Shown: positions 32,536 through 41,553 of the stretch, in pieces
Numbering within the stretch: position 1 is the stretch's first letter
Layout: each line of letters opens with the position of its first letter
DNA from: Clostridiales bacterium DTU033
GTDB taxonomy: Bacteria > Bacillota > Clostridia > Oscillospirales > Acutalibacteraceae
Direction: 5' to 3'
DNA: 58,197 nt
Assembly: GCA_001513365.1 (NCBI GenBank)
Contig: LFTH01000055.1
Coordinates: forward strand, 24,462 to 82,658
Made by a program: the position numbers and the translations under genes
The notes under the pieces: model-generated
Database searches by the model: none
What the model saw: the letters and a program-made list of their open reading frames with translations, nothing else
What the model was told of the DNA's origin: nothing

Positions 32536-33369
32536 TTATTCGCTGAATTCGGTGATGACAAAGACGTTTGTCAAATCCCGGATATTGGCGAAAGGCTCGA
32601 TTACCGCGTACATCGTCAGCCCGTCGGATTCGGAGTTAACTTCTTTGACGGTACCTATTAAGAGATGCCGGGGATATACCTCGCCTTTTCCGGAGGTAAC
32701 CACATAATCCCCTTCGGCGACCCCGTTGTTTCTCGGCAGGTAGTTTAAGCGCAGCTTACCCTCTTTTGCGAGGGAAAGCGAGCCGCCCGTAACCCCGCCG
32801 CTGCCCACCCGGCTGACATAGGCGGGGACCTGAGTGGCGGGGTCGAGGATGGTCCGCACGTTCGCGAAGTTCATCCCGACTTCGTACACCACGCCGACAA
32901 GCCCTTCGGGTGTGATTACCGGCTGGTTTTTCTTTACCCCGCTGAGCAGACCCACGTTTATGGTGAAATTGCCGTATTTGTTGTTTGTGTCCACCGAGAT
33001 GACCCGGCAGTCGGCGAATTTGTAATCGGGGTTTTGCTCTTTAAGCTCAAGGTATTGGCGGTAATACTCGTTCATCCGGCGCAGCTCGTCAAGCTCGACC
33101 TGATTTTTGCGCAGCTGGTCGATTTCTTTTCTCAGCTTCTGATTTTCCTGCTGTAGCACGTTTGAGTCGGTGAAAATCCCTAAAAAATCGCTAAAGCCGT
33201 CTGAAACGGCGGCGCCTAATGACTGCAGGGGGGCGACAATTGCGCCTGCTATTGTTTCGGGTATGGTGGCGACGCCGCCGGTTGAGGCGGCGTATATCAT
33301 AATACCTATCAAAAACAGCGATACCGCGGCCAACGCCTTGAATGCGGCGCTTTTTATAAAGTTCTTCAC
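32536..33369 (-). CDS. mreC: Rod shape-determining protein MreC
   Basis: A 277-aa bitopic protein linking MreB to the periplasmic-face synthases. It has an N-terminal membrane helix (FKALAAVSLFLIGIMIYAAS), a coiled coil (NVLQQENQKLRKEIDQLRKNQ) and the beta-rich MreC domain with VTPEGLVGVVYEVG-like sequence and the RVGSGGVTGGSLSL turn. The start is GTG 33369, with GCAGGAGG upstream; the ORF-track start at 33384 lies on the ribosome site itself. Confidence 0.93.
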   Translation of the reverse strand: MKNFIKSAAFKALAAVSLFLIGIMIYAASTGGVATIPETIAGAIVAPLQSLGAAVSDGFSDFLGIFTDSNVLQQENQKLRKEIDQLRKNQVELDELRRMNEYYRQYLELKEQNPDYKFADCRVISVDTNNKYGNFTINVGLLSGVKKNQPVITPEGLVGVVYEVGMNFANVRTILDPATQVPAYVSRVGSGGVTGGSLSLAKEGKLRLNYLPRNNGVAEGDYVVTSGKGEVYPRHLLIGTVKEVNSESDGLTMYAVIEPFANIRDLTNVFVITEFSE

Positions 33370-33485
33370 GGCGTCCTCCTGCAATATGTCATTTATAAAT
33401 TCCTGCGCCCCGCACCCGCAGCCGGCGGAAGCGGGGCGCTCTGCTGCCAGTTGTTATTACTTCAGGTTCCGGCGTATGCCGATAG

Positions 33486-34496
33486 TCAGCGGGCGCGGCG
33501 GGTCCTGAAGTCGCTGACCATACCAAGGTCAAGGCATTTTCCGGTGCCAATTACCACGCAGTCCATCGGGTTTTCGGCGATATGCACCGGTATCCCGGTC
33601 TCGCGGCTGATAATCTGGTCCAAAGCCCTAAGCAGCGCGCCGCCGCCGGTCAGCATAATGCCGTTGTCAATGATGTCGGCCGCCAGTTCGGGCGGGGTGT
33701 TTTCAAGGGTGTACCGAATGGCGTTGACAATCGCGTTTACCGGGTCCGCGAGCGCCTCGCGGATTTCGGATGACGATACGGTGATGTTTTTGGGCAGCCC
33801 GTCGAGCTGGTTGCGTCCCTTGACTTCCATTTCCATTTCTTCGCCGCAGGGGAAGGCGGAGCCGAGATTGATTTTAATGTCTTCGGCGGTGCGCTCCCCA
33901 ATCAGGAGGTTGTATTTCTTCTTGATATAGGAGATGATTGCCTCGTCAAAGTCGTCGCCGGCGGTGCGCACCGAACACGAGGTAACGATGTCGCCAAGAG
34001 AGATTACCGCGACTTCCGAGGTCCCGCCGCCGATGTCAACCACCATGCAGCCGGCGGCCTCGTCAACTCGCAGTCCCGCGCCAATCGCGGCGGCCATCGG
34101 CTCGGCTATGGTTTCGACATATTTCGCGCCGGCGCTGCGGACGGCTTCGTCCACTGCGCGCCGCTCCACCTCGGTAACCCCGGAGGGAATGCAGACCACA
34201 ACGCGGGGACGGCAGAAATGCGCGCCGTTCATCGCCTTGTGGATAAAATGCTTCAGCATGTCGGAAGTGATGTCAAAATCGGCGATAACTCCGTCTTTTA
34301 AAGGCCGGACGGCCATGATGGAGCCGGGGGTACGGCCTATCATTTCCTTTGCTTCGGTGCCGACAGCCAGTACGGTGTCATTTTTTACGTCGACTGCGAC
34401 CACCGAAGGCTCGCGGATTACAATTCCCTTGCCTTTCACATAAACCAGCGTGTTGGCCGTGCCGAGGTCAATACCTATATCGCGGGTCAAAAACAT
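33486..34496 (-). CDS. mreB: Rod shape-determining actin homologue MreB
   Basis: A 336-aa bacterial actin forming membrane-bound filaments that guide the elongasome. Phosphate-1 ([20 protein letters not shown]), the phosphate-2 region ([19 protein letters not shown]) and adenosine-motif region ([17 protein letters not shown]) are intact. The hydrophobic N-terminus MFLTRDIG matches membrane-binding MreB of Gram-positives. The site GGAAAGGAAG precedes the ATG. It heads the mreBCD-mrdA transcript. Confidence 0.97.
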   Translation of the reverse strand: MFLTRDIGIDLGTANTLVYVKGKGIVIREPSVVAVDVKNDTVLAVGTEAKEMIGRTPGSIMAVRPLKDGVIADFDITSDMLKHFIHKAMNGAHFCRPRVVVCIPSGVTEVERRAVDEAVRSAGAKYVETIAEPMAAAIGAGLRVDEAAGCMVVDIGGGTSEVAVISLGDIVTSCSVRTAGDDFDEAIISYIKKKYNLLIGERTAEDIKINLGSAFPCGEEMEMEVKGRNQLDGLPKNITVSSSEIREALADPVNAIVNAIRYTLENTPPELAADIIDNGIMLTGGGALLRALDQIISRETGIPVHIAENPMDCVVIGTGKCLDLGMVSDFRTRRAR

Positions 34497-34596
34497 ACTT
34501 TAATCTTCCTTTCCTAATTTCCGGGGAGTTTAAACCAGAATTAAACAGGCGAGAGGGCCTGTGCCGGATTGCCCTGACAAAGCAATCTAATTAAAT

Positions 34597-34625
34597 ATTA
34601 TATACTGTCGGATACAAATTCACAA
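34597..34625 (-). promoter_or_regulatory. Predicted promoter of mreB-mreC-mreD-mrdA
   Basis: On the minus strand TTGTGA (34620-34625), a 17-bp spacer and a perfect TATAAT (34597-34602), about 100 nt before mreB and after the maf stop. Confidence 0.7.
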
Positions 34626-34686
34626 TACAAAATTATCAAAAAAGGGGGGATAAGCATTTTTTTCGGGGCGGCCGGGAAAGCCCCTC

Positions 34687-35244
34687 TCACGTTATCCGCT
34701 TTAAAAAGCGGCACAGCCGCCCGCCCGGAAGGCCCATCACGGTGTAATAATCCCCCTTTATGGATTTGACAAGGCGCATGCCAAGGCCCTGGATACCATA
34801 TCCGCCCGCCTTGTCCATGGGCTCCCCGGTGGAGATGTAGTCGGTTATCTCCCGCCGGCTCAGCGGGTAGAATTCCACCCTTGCGCAGTCGGTAAAGCCC
34901 CCGTCCACCTTGCCGCCGCAGACCCATACCGCGGTGTAGACTTTGTGGGTTCTGCCGCTTAAGAGCCTGAGCATTTCAAAAGCCTGCTTTTCATCGTTCG
35001 GCTTGCCTAATACCCTGCCGCCGATTGCGACCATGGTGTCCGCGCCGAGCACAATCCGGTTTGGGTTAAGCTTCGCAATTTCCTCGGCCTTTTTGCGGGC
35101 GACCGCGAGTACCGCCCTGTCAAGCGGAAGGGTGGGGTCTATGCCGGTTTCGTTTTCGGCGGGGATTGCCGTAAACGGGATTTGCATAAGCCTTAATATT
35201 TCGCCGCGGCGCGGGGAGGAGGATGCGAGAATAAGCTCGTCCAT
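34687..35244 (-). CDS. maf: Maf-type nucleoside triphosphate pyrophosphatase
   Basis: A 185-aa house-cleaning enzyme hydrolysing non-canonical nucleotides such as dTTP/UTP or m5UTP to monophosphates. The family motifs LASSSPRRGEILRL, VLGADTMVAIGGRVLGKP and EPMDKAGGYGIQGLG are all present. maf upstream of mreB is a classic Firmicutes arrangement. It follows the DUF4321 gene by 6 nt. Confidence 0.95.
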   Translation of the reverse strand: MDELILASSSPRRGEILRLMQIPFTAIPAENETGIDPTLPLDRAVLAVARKKAEEIAKLNPNRIVLGADTMVAIGGRVLGKPNDEKQAFEMLRLLSGRTHKVYTAVWVCGGKVDGGFTDCARVEFYPLSRREITDYISTGEPMDKAGGYGIQGLGMRLVKSIKGDYYTVMGLPGGRLCRFLKRIT

Positions 35245-35250
35245 TTGACA

Positions 35251-35502
35251 TCACCTGATTTTTTTATAAAGCAGCAGGGCCGCGGAGATAAATACGACCT
35301 GAAGCACGTTCACCTGCATGTGGAACGAAAAACTTATATTGATTACCGACAAATCAAGGTTGACGGTATCAAATCCGAGGCTGTCGCCCCATGTCAGCCA
35401 TTTCAGATAGCCGATATTCTGGGTCAAAGCGCCGATGAGCGCGGACAGCACCAGCGCCGAAAGCAAAAGGAAGACCAGCACCAGAGTGTTTTTTGTCCTC
35501 AT
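35251..35502 (-). CDS. DUF4321-type small membrane protein
   Basis: An 83-aa protein with an N-terminal membrane helix (TLVLVFLLLSALVLSALIGAL) and a second one at the C-terminus (MQVNVLQVVFISAALLLYKK), joined by a conserved-looking loop NIGYLKWLTWGDSLGF. Position directly before maf-mreB and pattern match the DUF4321 family of Clostridia; function unknown. Confidence 0.8.
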   Translation of the reverse strand: MRTKNTLVLVFLLLSALVLSALIGALTQNIGYLKWLTWGDSLGFDTVNLDLSVINISFSFHMQVNVLQVVFISAALLLYKKIR

Positions 35503-35523
35503 AAAAACCTGCCCTTTTACGTA

Positions 35524-35964
35524 TTATAGCCTGCCGGTGGAGCCGAACCCGCCCGCACCGCGGGAGGTGGGCGTAAGTTCTTCCACTTCTTCGGGTTCAA
35601 GCGGCAGCACGGGTGAGATGACAAGCTGGGCTATGCGTTCGCCCGGGTTGATTGTGTATTTCGTGTCGGAAAGGTTGACAAGGCCGACGCGGATTTCGCC
35701 GGTGTAGTCGCTGTCAATCACTCCGACGCCGTTTGAAAGCGCGATACCGTGTTTTACCGCAAGGCCGCTGCGGGCATACACCAGTCCGACCAGATTGCTG
35801 TCCGGCAGCCCGATTGCGATGCCGGTGGGGATTGTCGTCATGCCGCCGGGGGGAAGGGTTACGGGATGGTCGAGCAGAGCGTGAAGGTCCATCCCGGCGC
35901 TGCCGGGCGTGGCGCGCGCGGGTTTTTTTGCGCGGGGGTCAAGCCGCTTGATTAATAGCTTCAT
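35524..35964 (-). CDS. dut: dUTP diphosphatase
   Basis: A 146-aa trimeric dUTPase. The five motifs are visible: TPGSAGMDLHA, YARSGLAVKHG, GVIDSDYTGEI, GERIAQLVI and the flexible C-terminal RGAGGFGSTG that closes the active site. ATG 35964 is one codon inside the ORF-track start. It lies upstream of DUF4321-maf with a 21-nt gap, so they may share a transcript. Confidence 0.95.
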   Translation of the reverse strand: MKLLIKRLDPRAKKPARATPGSAGMDLHALLDHPVTLPPGGMTTIPTGIAIGLPDSNLVGLVYARSGLAVKHGIALSNGVGVIDSDYTGEIRVGLVNLSDTKYTINPGERIAQLVISPVLPLEPEEVEELTPTSRGAGGFGSTGRL

Positions 35965-36317
35965 CAAAAAACACGCCTTTCAGTAGGTTTTATCAATTCG
36001 TCCGGCAAATCCGGCGGCGGGTTGCCCGACAAAAAAGATTGACGCCGGAAAATCGACTGCAGCCCCCTGACCGGGTCGGGATTCAGACGGTTTTCCGCAA
36101 TTACAGCAAGAAACCGCGCACCGCAAAAAACACCGCGCCACCGCCCTGCAAGGGGCGGCGCCGGATTTAATGCGCGGGCTGAACCGCCTGTTTTAAGGCA
36201 GACTGCGCCCGCCCCGCAGCAGTCCGCCGCGGCGGGGGCATTTGCGCGGCCACGCAGGCGCGGATATATAAGGTTTTGATGAAAACTTGCCGGTTTGCTC
36301 CGGTTTTGCCGGCGCGT
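35965..36317. other. 353-bp gap between zapA and dut
   Basis: No convincing ORF, tRNA or known riboswitch is visible. Its middle holds the strong zapA terminator hairpin (36125-36162); the rest is GC-rich with several short self-complementary stretches. A dut promoter could not be identified with confidence. Confidence 0.6.
36125..36162 (-). terminator. Terminator hairpin after zapA
   Basis: GCGCC-A-CCGCCC pairs with GGGCGG-CGCC across a short TGCAAG loop, and on the minus strand the stem is followed by GGTG and a run of six T. It lies about 155 nt after the zapA stop. Confidence 0.6.
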
Positions 36318-36662
36318 TCATCTGAAGGATTTAAGCTCCTCGATTTCCCGCAGCAGTCTTTCGTTTTCCCGGCGGATTTCCTCAAGCTCGGCAAGCAGCC
36401 TTGAATTGTCGGTCAGATAGTCTTTAAGCTGGCTGCGGAGGTTGTCGGCGGTTGAGACCGCTTTCCTCGCCTCGTCGGCATAAGTCAGGGCTGAGAGAAC
36501 GGCTGCCATGGTGGTTGAAATCCGGTTGTTGCCCTCCATGACGTTCCTCATTGAACGGTCAAGCTCTTCGCCAAGCTCTTTCACATAGCTTTCCGGCTCG
36601 TCGGTCGAAATGATGTAGTCGGTATCGCATATTGTCAGTTTGACCCGGTTTTTGTATGCCAT
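36318..36662 (-). CDS. zapA: Cell division protein ZapA
   Basis: A 114-aa FtsZ-binding protein. The N-terminal beta strands KNRVKLTICDTDYIISTDEP and the following EELDRSMRNVMEGNNRISTTMAAVLSAL match ZapA. The C-terminal third is a coiled coil (LLAELEEIRRENERLLREIEEL) used for dimer/tetramer formation. A perfect inverted repeat overlaps its predicted -10 region. Confidence 0.9.
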   Translation of the reverse strand: MAYKNRVKLTICDTDYIISTDEPESYVKELGEELDRSMRNVMEGNNRISTTMAAVLSALTYADEARKAVSTADNLRSQLKDYLTDNSRLLAELEEIRRENERLLREIEELKSFR

Positions 36663-36677
36663 AACCCCGCTCCTCTC

Positions 36678-36700
36678 TAATATTGCTTGACAATATTATA
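36678..36700. promoter_or_regulatory. Perfect inverted repeat over the predicted zapA -10
   Basis: TAATATTG-CTTGA-CAATATTA (36678-36698), 8-bp arms and 5-bp centre. The minus-strand hexamer TATAAT (36695-36700) overlaps its outer arm; the best -35 at 17 bp is poor (TAGATT). An operator for a dimeric repressor is the simplest reading. Confidence 0.5.
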
Positions 36701-36772
36701 ACTCCAATAAACAAAAAAATCTACCGGTATAGGCCTTGACCTGCATAAATATCCGGGTTTTCAGCCCGCAAG

Positions 36773-39700
36773 TCAGAAAACCATCTGAATATTGCTCCCC
36801 CGCGGCGTTTTTCTGACTATAATCTGCTTGTCTATCCGCTCCCGAAGCTCGGCGACGTGGGAGATTATCCCGACCAGCCGGTTGGAGCCGGTCAGCTCGT
36901 TCAAGGTGTTGATTGCCGAGTCGAGACTGTGGGAATCCAATGTACCGAACCCCTCGTCAACGAACATGGTGTCGATTGACACTCCGCCCGCCCTGCGCTG
37001 AACGACATCCGACAACCCCAGCGCGAGGGACAGAGAGGCTTTGAAGCTCTCGCCGCCCGAAAGGGAACTGACCGGCCTTGGCTTGCCGGTGTAATGGTCG
37101 AACACGTCCAGTTCAAGCCCCTTGTCAATCAGATTGTCGGGGTCCCTTCTTTGCAGTTCGTACCTTCCGTCGGTCATTTTTGAAAACCGCTTATTGGCCT
37201 GTCGGAGTATGCTGTCAAAATAAGCCGCCTGTACATACATTTCAAGCTGGAGTTTTTTCTTGCCCTTAAGCTGCCCGTTTGCGGTCTCGGACAAAAGGCG
37301 AAAGGTCAGGATATCTTTTTCCATTTTGGCGGCGCGGGCAAGCTTTGAGCGCAGCTCGTTTAAAATGCGGGTGTTGGCGCCCACCCGTGCGCGAAGCTGC
37401 GCGCTCCTGTCCCGCAGCCGGGACAGGGTTTGATTGTTGTCCTCGATTTTGGCAAGGATTGATTCCGCGCTTTCGGCCTGCTGTGCGGTTTCCGCCTCCA
37501 GCCTTTTTATGTTTTCCTCCCATGCGCGGCATTTGGTTTTGAGTTCGTCCGCTCTCCGCCGTAACGCCGAAATCTGCTCCGGGGTGCGCAGGGAGTTTTT
37601 AAAGCTGTTTTCATCTTCAAATCCGGATTGTTTCAGCCTGTCTGAAAACGCCTGTTCGAGTGCTTTTGAGCGTTCCGCCGCCTCCTTTTCCGCCTGCGCC
37701 GCATTATTAAGCAGTCCGGCGGTGGTCTCAAGCTTCCGGGCGGCCTGTTCGCTGGCTTCCCTGGCGGCTTCGTATTCGTTTTCAAAAGCCTTTATGCTTT
37801 GTTCAAGCTGGTTTATCCTGTCGCTCGCCTGCTCAAAGGTGGGAATGTCTTCGGGAAGGGAAGAGGACAGCGTTTTTTCCTCTGCGATTGCAGCACTCAA
37901 ATCGGCGGCGGCCTGCGCTTTTGCCTGCTGCTGGTTTTCAAGCTCAAGCCGTGCGTTTTTTAGTTCCTGCCGCACTTTGGCCAGTTTTTCGGGCAGTTGC
38001 TTTTTTCTCTCGGCTTTGGCCTGCGCTATCTCAATCTTCCGGCTGGTTGCGTCTAGGCTCTCTTTTGTTTTTTCAAGCGCGCTGTTTAATGCGTCCCTGT
38101 CGGGGGAGAGACCTGCCGCAGCGCACCTGCGCTCAAGCTCGTCAAGCAGGGAGGCTGTCTGGCTGCGTTTTTTTTCAAGCTGCTGCGCCATTTGACGGCA
38201 CAGCCTGTCTTTTTCGTCCCGCTCGGCTTTCAGCCGTTCAAGCTCGGCCTCGGTCGGCGCGCCGTCAGGCAGTTCCGCGGGGCAGGGGTGGCTGGTCGAG
38301 CCGCAGACCGGGCAGGGCCGGCCATCCACAAGGCGGCTTGCCAATATTCCTGCCTGGGACGAGAGGAAATGCGCTTCGGCGCTGTCGAATTTCTCCTTAA
38401 TCTCAATGTACTGAGAATATAGCCGCCGATACTTCTCCTGCTCTGTTTCGACATCCTTTGACAGATTGTGTAGTTTTTCCGAAAGCGAGATAAGTTCCTC
38501 AGTTTCACTGATACTGCTTCGCAGTTCCCTTGCCTTTGCGGACAGCTGTTCGTATTCCGCCTCCGCCCCCTCAAGGCTTGCGAGTTCTTTTTCCAGCTCT
38601 TCCTGCTGATTTGACAGGGACTCGGCTTTGGCGGCGCTCTCTTTAATATTCTTTTCGGCGTCGGACAACAGTTTTTCCGCCTGTGTTACCGCCTTTTTGC
38701 AGGAAGCGACCAGTTGGTACTGCGGCAGCAGGCTTTGGATTTTAGTTTTCTGCTGCCGGCGTTTTTCTATTTCCGGCAGGGCTTGGGTTTTTAATTCGAG
38801 CTGTTCTTTTGCCTTGTCCGCCGCGGCCGCGTCCTGTTTGTGCTGTTCCTCAAGCTGTTCGGTTTCGGCTCTGGCTTCAAGGGCTTTCTGCCTTGCTTCG
38901 ACCAGCAGGGCATGGTCCGGGGCGAGTTCGAGGGCTTTTTCGGCGGTTTGGATTTCATTTTTTATATTGTCTATTTTACACCTGTCGCTTTCGATTTCGT
39001 CTTTCTTCTCTTTTTCGGCGTTGAGTTGTGCTTGCTTTTCCTCAATTCTTTTGGCCTCGCTGAGTTTTACCGCAAGCTCCCGCCCAAGCTTGTCGGCGGA
39101 TTCAAGCTCTTTGGCCAATGACTCCCATTCTTCCGCGTCCATATCTATCTGCCGTTTCAGTTTTTCGCAAATCTTCGGCACAGCCGCCACCCCGTTTGCC
39201 GAAAGGCTCTCAAGGGCTTCGGCAAGCTCGCTTTTACCGTCATCGGTGCCCTCGCCGGGGTCAATCATGCGGCAGCTGTCTGAAATAGCGGTTATGAGAG
39301 CGTTATACGCCTCCATCTGTTCGCGGGCTCTTGCCGCGAGCTCCTGCTGGATTTGCCTGAAAATGCCGGTGTCGAAAATCCGCCTGAAAATTTCCGCGCG
39401 GTCCCTGCTGTCGGCAAGCAGCAGCCGCAGAAATTCCCCCTGCGCGAGCATGCAAAGCTGTTTAAACTGCTGGTAGTTGATACGCAGCAGTTCCTCCACC
39501 GCTTTTGTAACTTCCCCGACCTTGGTTACCACCCTGCCGTCGGGATAGTACATCTCGGCGGACGACGGCTGACGGGTAACCCCCTCGCCCCGAAGCTTCG
39601 GGCGCTGGTATTCGGGGTTGCGGCGGACTTTGTATATTTTTCCTCGGTGCTCGAATTCAAGCTCTGCGAAGGTATCGGTCTGGGGCAGCGCAAAGTCGCT

Positions 39701-39901
39701 GCGCAGGCTGTCCCCGCCGCGCACGCTGCCGCTTGCCTCTCCGAACAGCGCGTAGGAAATGCCGTCGAAAATAGCGGTTTTACCGGCGCCGGTGTCCCCG
39801 GTAATCAGGAACAAACCGCGTCCGTTAAACCGGGTGAAATCTATCTCCTGCACGCCGGCGTATGGGCCGAACGCGCTCAGCGTCAGCTTAAGCGGCTTCA
39901 T
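36773..39901 (-). CDS. sbcC: Exonuclease subunit SbcC (Rad50-like ATPase)
   Basis: A 1042-aa SMC-like ATPase that with SbcD trims DNA ends and cuts hairpins. The N-terminal Walker A is GDTGAGKT (residues 35-42). Two long coiled coils rich in Glu, Lys, Ala and Gln flank a zinc hook CPVC at 530-533, almost exactly the midpoint. The C-terminal ABC signature SSLSGGESFKASLSL, the Walker B region TMFVDEGFGTLD and an H-loop (VGIISHVAEL) complete the head. It overlaps sbcD by 4 nt (ATGA). The coiled coil generates several long spurious antisense ORFs. Confidence 0.96.
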   Translation of the reverse strand: MKPLKLTLSAFGPYAGVQEIDFTRFNGRGLFLITGDTGAGKTAIFDGISYALFGEASGSVRGGDSLRSDFALPQTDTFAELEFEHRGKIYKVRRNPEYQRPKLRGEGVTRQPSSAEMYYPDGRVVTKVGEVTKAVEELLRINYQQFKQLCMLAQGEFLRLLLADSRDRAEIFRRIFDTGIFRQIQQELAARAREQMEAYNALITAISDSCRMIDPGEGTDDGKSELAEALESLSANGVAAVPKICEKLKRQIDMDAEEWESLAKELESADKLGRELAVKLSEAKRIEEKQAQLNAEKEKKDEIESDRCKIDNIKNEIQTAEKALELAPDHALLVEARQKALEARAETEQLEEQHKQDAAAADKAKEQLELKTQALPEIEKRRQQKTKIQSLLPQYQLVASCKKAVTQAEKLLSDAEKNIKESAAKAESLSNQQEELEKELASLEGAEAEYEQLSAKARELRSSISETEELISLSEKLHNLSKDVETEQEKYRRLYSQYIEIKEKFDSAEAHFLSSQAGILASRLVDGRPCPVCGSTSHPCPAELPDGAPTEAELERLKAERDEKDRLCRQMAQQLEKKRSQTASLLDELERRCAAAGLSPDRDALNSALEKTKESLDATSRKIEIAQAKAERKKQLPEKLAKVRQELKNARLELENQQQAKAQAAADLSAAIAEEKTLSSSLPEDIPTFEQASDRINQLEQSIKAFENEYEAAREASEQAARKLETTAGLLNNAAQAEKEAAERSKALEQAFSDRLKQSGFEDENSFKNSLRTPEQISALRRRADELKTKCRAWEENIKRLEAETAQQAESAESILAKIEDNNQTLSRLRDRSAQLRARVGANTRILNELRSKLARAAKMEKDILTFRLLSETANGQLKGKKKLQLEMYVQAAYFDSILRQANKRFSKMTDGRYELQRRDPDNLIDKGLELDVFDHYTGKPRPVSSLSGGESFKASLSLALGLSDVVQRRAGGVSIDTMFVDEGFGTLDSHSLDSAINTLNELTGSNRLVGIISHVAELRERIDKQIIVRKTPRGSNIQMVF

Positions 39902-41046
39902 TCGGGCACCGCCTCCTTTATACTTGCCAGTACCGCTTCTATAATCCCGCGCTGGTCGTTCTCAAGCCCTGTGCCGTGAATGTGTCTGTAAAAATCCTCG
40001 AACAGTTCAAGCTCGCTTTTCTGCGCGGTGGGGTCGAATTCGACATCCTCGTCAAGTTCGGTGCGCTGCTGCTCGATTTCGACGTGCAAAAGGTTCGGAT
40101 AGACCATCCGAAGCCGCGCGGCGGGGTCCAGCGCGTCCATATCGGTCAGCACCGCGTGTATATAGTCCTGACCGCCTTCGGGGTCATTCAGTCCTGCGGC
40201 TATCAGGTTTTCAAGGCTGCCCGATATCCTGCGTAAATCGCGCAACGGTTTAATCGGGATTAAATCAATCTTAACCTGCCCTTTTTCGCCGAGGGTTACA
40301 AGAGTAAAGCTCTTTGAGTGTTTAACCTCCGACAGGGAGTATTTGAGCGGGGAGCCGGCATAACGCACCGTTTCGCTCGAAATCTGCTGGGCTCTGTGCA
40401 GGTGCCCCAACGCGACATAGTCAAACCCGTCAAAGCATGACGCGTCCACGCGGTCGCTTCCGCCGACCGAATGGATTTCGGAATCGCAGGTTTCGGGCGC
40501 CAAATCCCCGTGGCTTACAAACTGGTGGGCGACAAGCACATTCCTGTCATTTTTATGTTCGGGAACGGGATAACCCCGCAGCGCCGCTTCGACAGCCTGG
40601 GCCGTGCTCGACACTTCCTGCCCCAAAACCGCCCGCACCATCGCGGGCTTGATAAACGGAAGCAGGTAAATATTCACCGGCCCGTATTCGTCTGTTAAGG
40701 TAACCTGCCGCAGAGTACCGCTGTAAACGCCGGATATATGTACCCCGCGCCCGGACATCAGCCGACTGCCGAATTCCAGCCGTTCGGGGGAATCGTGGTT
40801 CCCCGCGATTGCGATTACCGCAATGCCGTTGTCGCACAAGGCGTTCAGAAAATCATCCAGCGCGCTGACCGCCTCGGCCATGGGCACCGACCTGTCATAT
40901 ATGTCTCCCGCAATCAAAACCGCGTCAACTTTGTTTTCCATAGCGCAGTCCACAAGCTGGCTTAAGATAAAGCGCTGGTCTTCAAGCATCGGGGTTTCAA
41001 GCACCGATTTGCCAAGATGCAAATCCGCAATATGTAAAAAGCGCAT
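39898..41046 (-). CDS. sbcD: Exonuclease subunit SbcD (Mre11-like nuclease)
   Basis: A 382-aa metallophosphoesterase. Motifs in order: ADLHLGK, IAGDIYDRSVP, IAGNHDSPERL, VAHQFVSHGD and YVALGHLHRAQ, all needed for the two-metal site. A C-terminal capping domain follows (LRRISGSLENLIAAG). Good site GAAAGGAGC before the ATG. It is translationally coupled with sbcC. Confidence 0.95.
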   Translation of the reverse strand: MRFLHIADLHLGKSVLETPMLEDQRFILSQLVDCAMENKVDAVLIAGDIYDRSVPMAEAVSALDDFLNALCDNGIAVIAIAGNHDSPERLEFGSRLMSGRGVHISGVYSGTLRQVTLTDEYGPVNIYLLPFIKPAMVRAVLGQEVSSTAQAVEAALRGYPVPEHKNDRNVLVAHQFVSHGDLAPETCDSEIHSVGGSDRVDASCFDGFDYVALGHLHRAQQISSETVRYAGSPLKYSLSEVKHSKSFTLVTLGEKGQVKIDLIPIKPLRDLRRISGSLENLIAAGLNDPEGGQDYIHAVLTDMDALDPAARLRMVYPNLLHVEIEQQRTELDEDVEFDPTAQKSELELFEDFYRHIHGTGLENDQRGIIEAVLASIKEAVPE

Positions 41047-41143
41047 TAAAATGCTCCTTTCGATACCGGTCGAGCTTCATCTGGTTTATAGTATAACTTA
41101 AACCCGGCATAATTTCCATATTCAGATTATTTTTATCTATAAT

Positions 41144-41174
41144 AAAAGCGGGCGGATACGCAATCCGCCCCCGC
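41144..41174 (-). terminator. Terminator of the 66-aa gene
   Basis: GCGGGCGGAT/ATCCGCC(C)CCGC stem with a 5-nt loop and, on the minus strand, a following TTTTATTAT tail, starting 15 nt after the stop. Confidence 0.8.
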
Positions 41175-41188
41175 TCGCTTTTGCGCGC

Positions 41189-41389
41189 CTACTGCCCTGC
41201 CCCCAGACTGTCAACGTATGCCTGCATTTCCTGTTTTGACTTTATACCGTGGGTGCCGGAGATTATTTTTCTTTTCTGCTCGGTGGACAGGGAGGCGAAA
41301 TAGCTCATTGCCTTCGGGTTTTGGGCAAGCGCCATGCCAAACCCCAGCGGCAGTTCGCCCGAGAAAGATATATCATTCGGGTTGCCCAT
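41189..41389 (-). CDS. Small soluble protein, 66 aa, function unknown
   Basis: The likely start is ATG 41389 with GAAAGG at 9 nt, giving MGNPNDISFSGELPLGFGM; the ORF track begins 20 codons earlier without a good site. The sequence contains the phrases PLGFGMALAQNPKAMSYFASL and EQKRKIISGTHGIKSKQEM, a pattern I associate with short uncharacterised proteins of Clostridia; no named family comes to mind. It is predicted helical and has no membrane segment. It has its own terminator, supporting a monocistronic gene. Confidence 0.75.
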   Translation of the reverse strand: MGNPNDISFSGELPLGFGMALAQNPKAMSYFASLSTEQKRKIISGTHGIKSKQEMQAYVDSLGAGQ

Positions 41390-41482
41390 AGATTTCAGCC
41401 TTTCTTGTTGTTTTGTATTAGGGTTTTCATTTTTTTTAGAAATATACACAAACTTCTGTGAACTAATTTTAAATTTGTACCA

Positions 41483-41511
41483 TTTACAGTCCTGCCGTCT
41501 TATGCTATAAT
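41483..41511 (+). promoter_or_regulatory. Predicted promoter of desulfoferrodoxin
   Basis: TTTACA, 17-bp spacer, perfect TATAAT, about 43 bp before the start codon. Confidence 0.7.
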
Positions 41512-41553
41512 CAGACCATGAGCAAGAATTTTGTCGTAAGGAGGATTGTGGTC

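Noticed and set aside
36167-36394. 75-aa minus ORF overlapping the zapA 3' end
   Set aside because: Starts inside zapA in another frame and runs through the noncoding terminator region; no ribosome site.
37434-38195. 253-aa plus-strand ORF opposite sbcC
   Set aside because: Ser/Ala/Phe/Cys-rich product is the usual antisense reading of a Glu/Lys/Ala coiled coil.
38628-39476. 282-aa plus-strand ORF opposite sbcC
   Set aside because: Same cause as above: antisense of the SbcC coiled coil.
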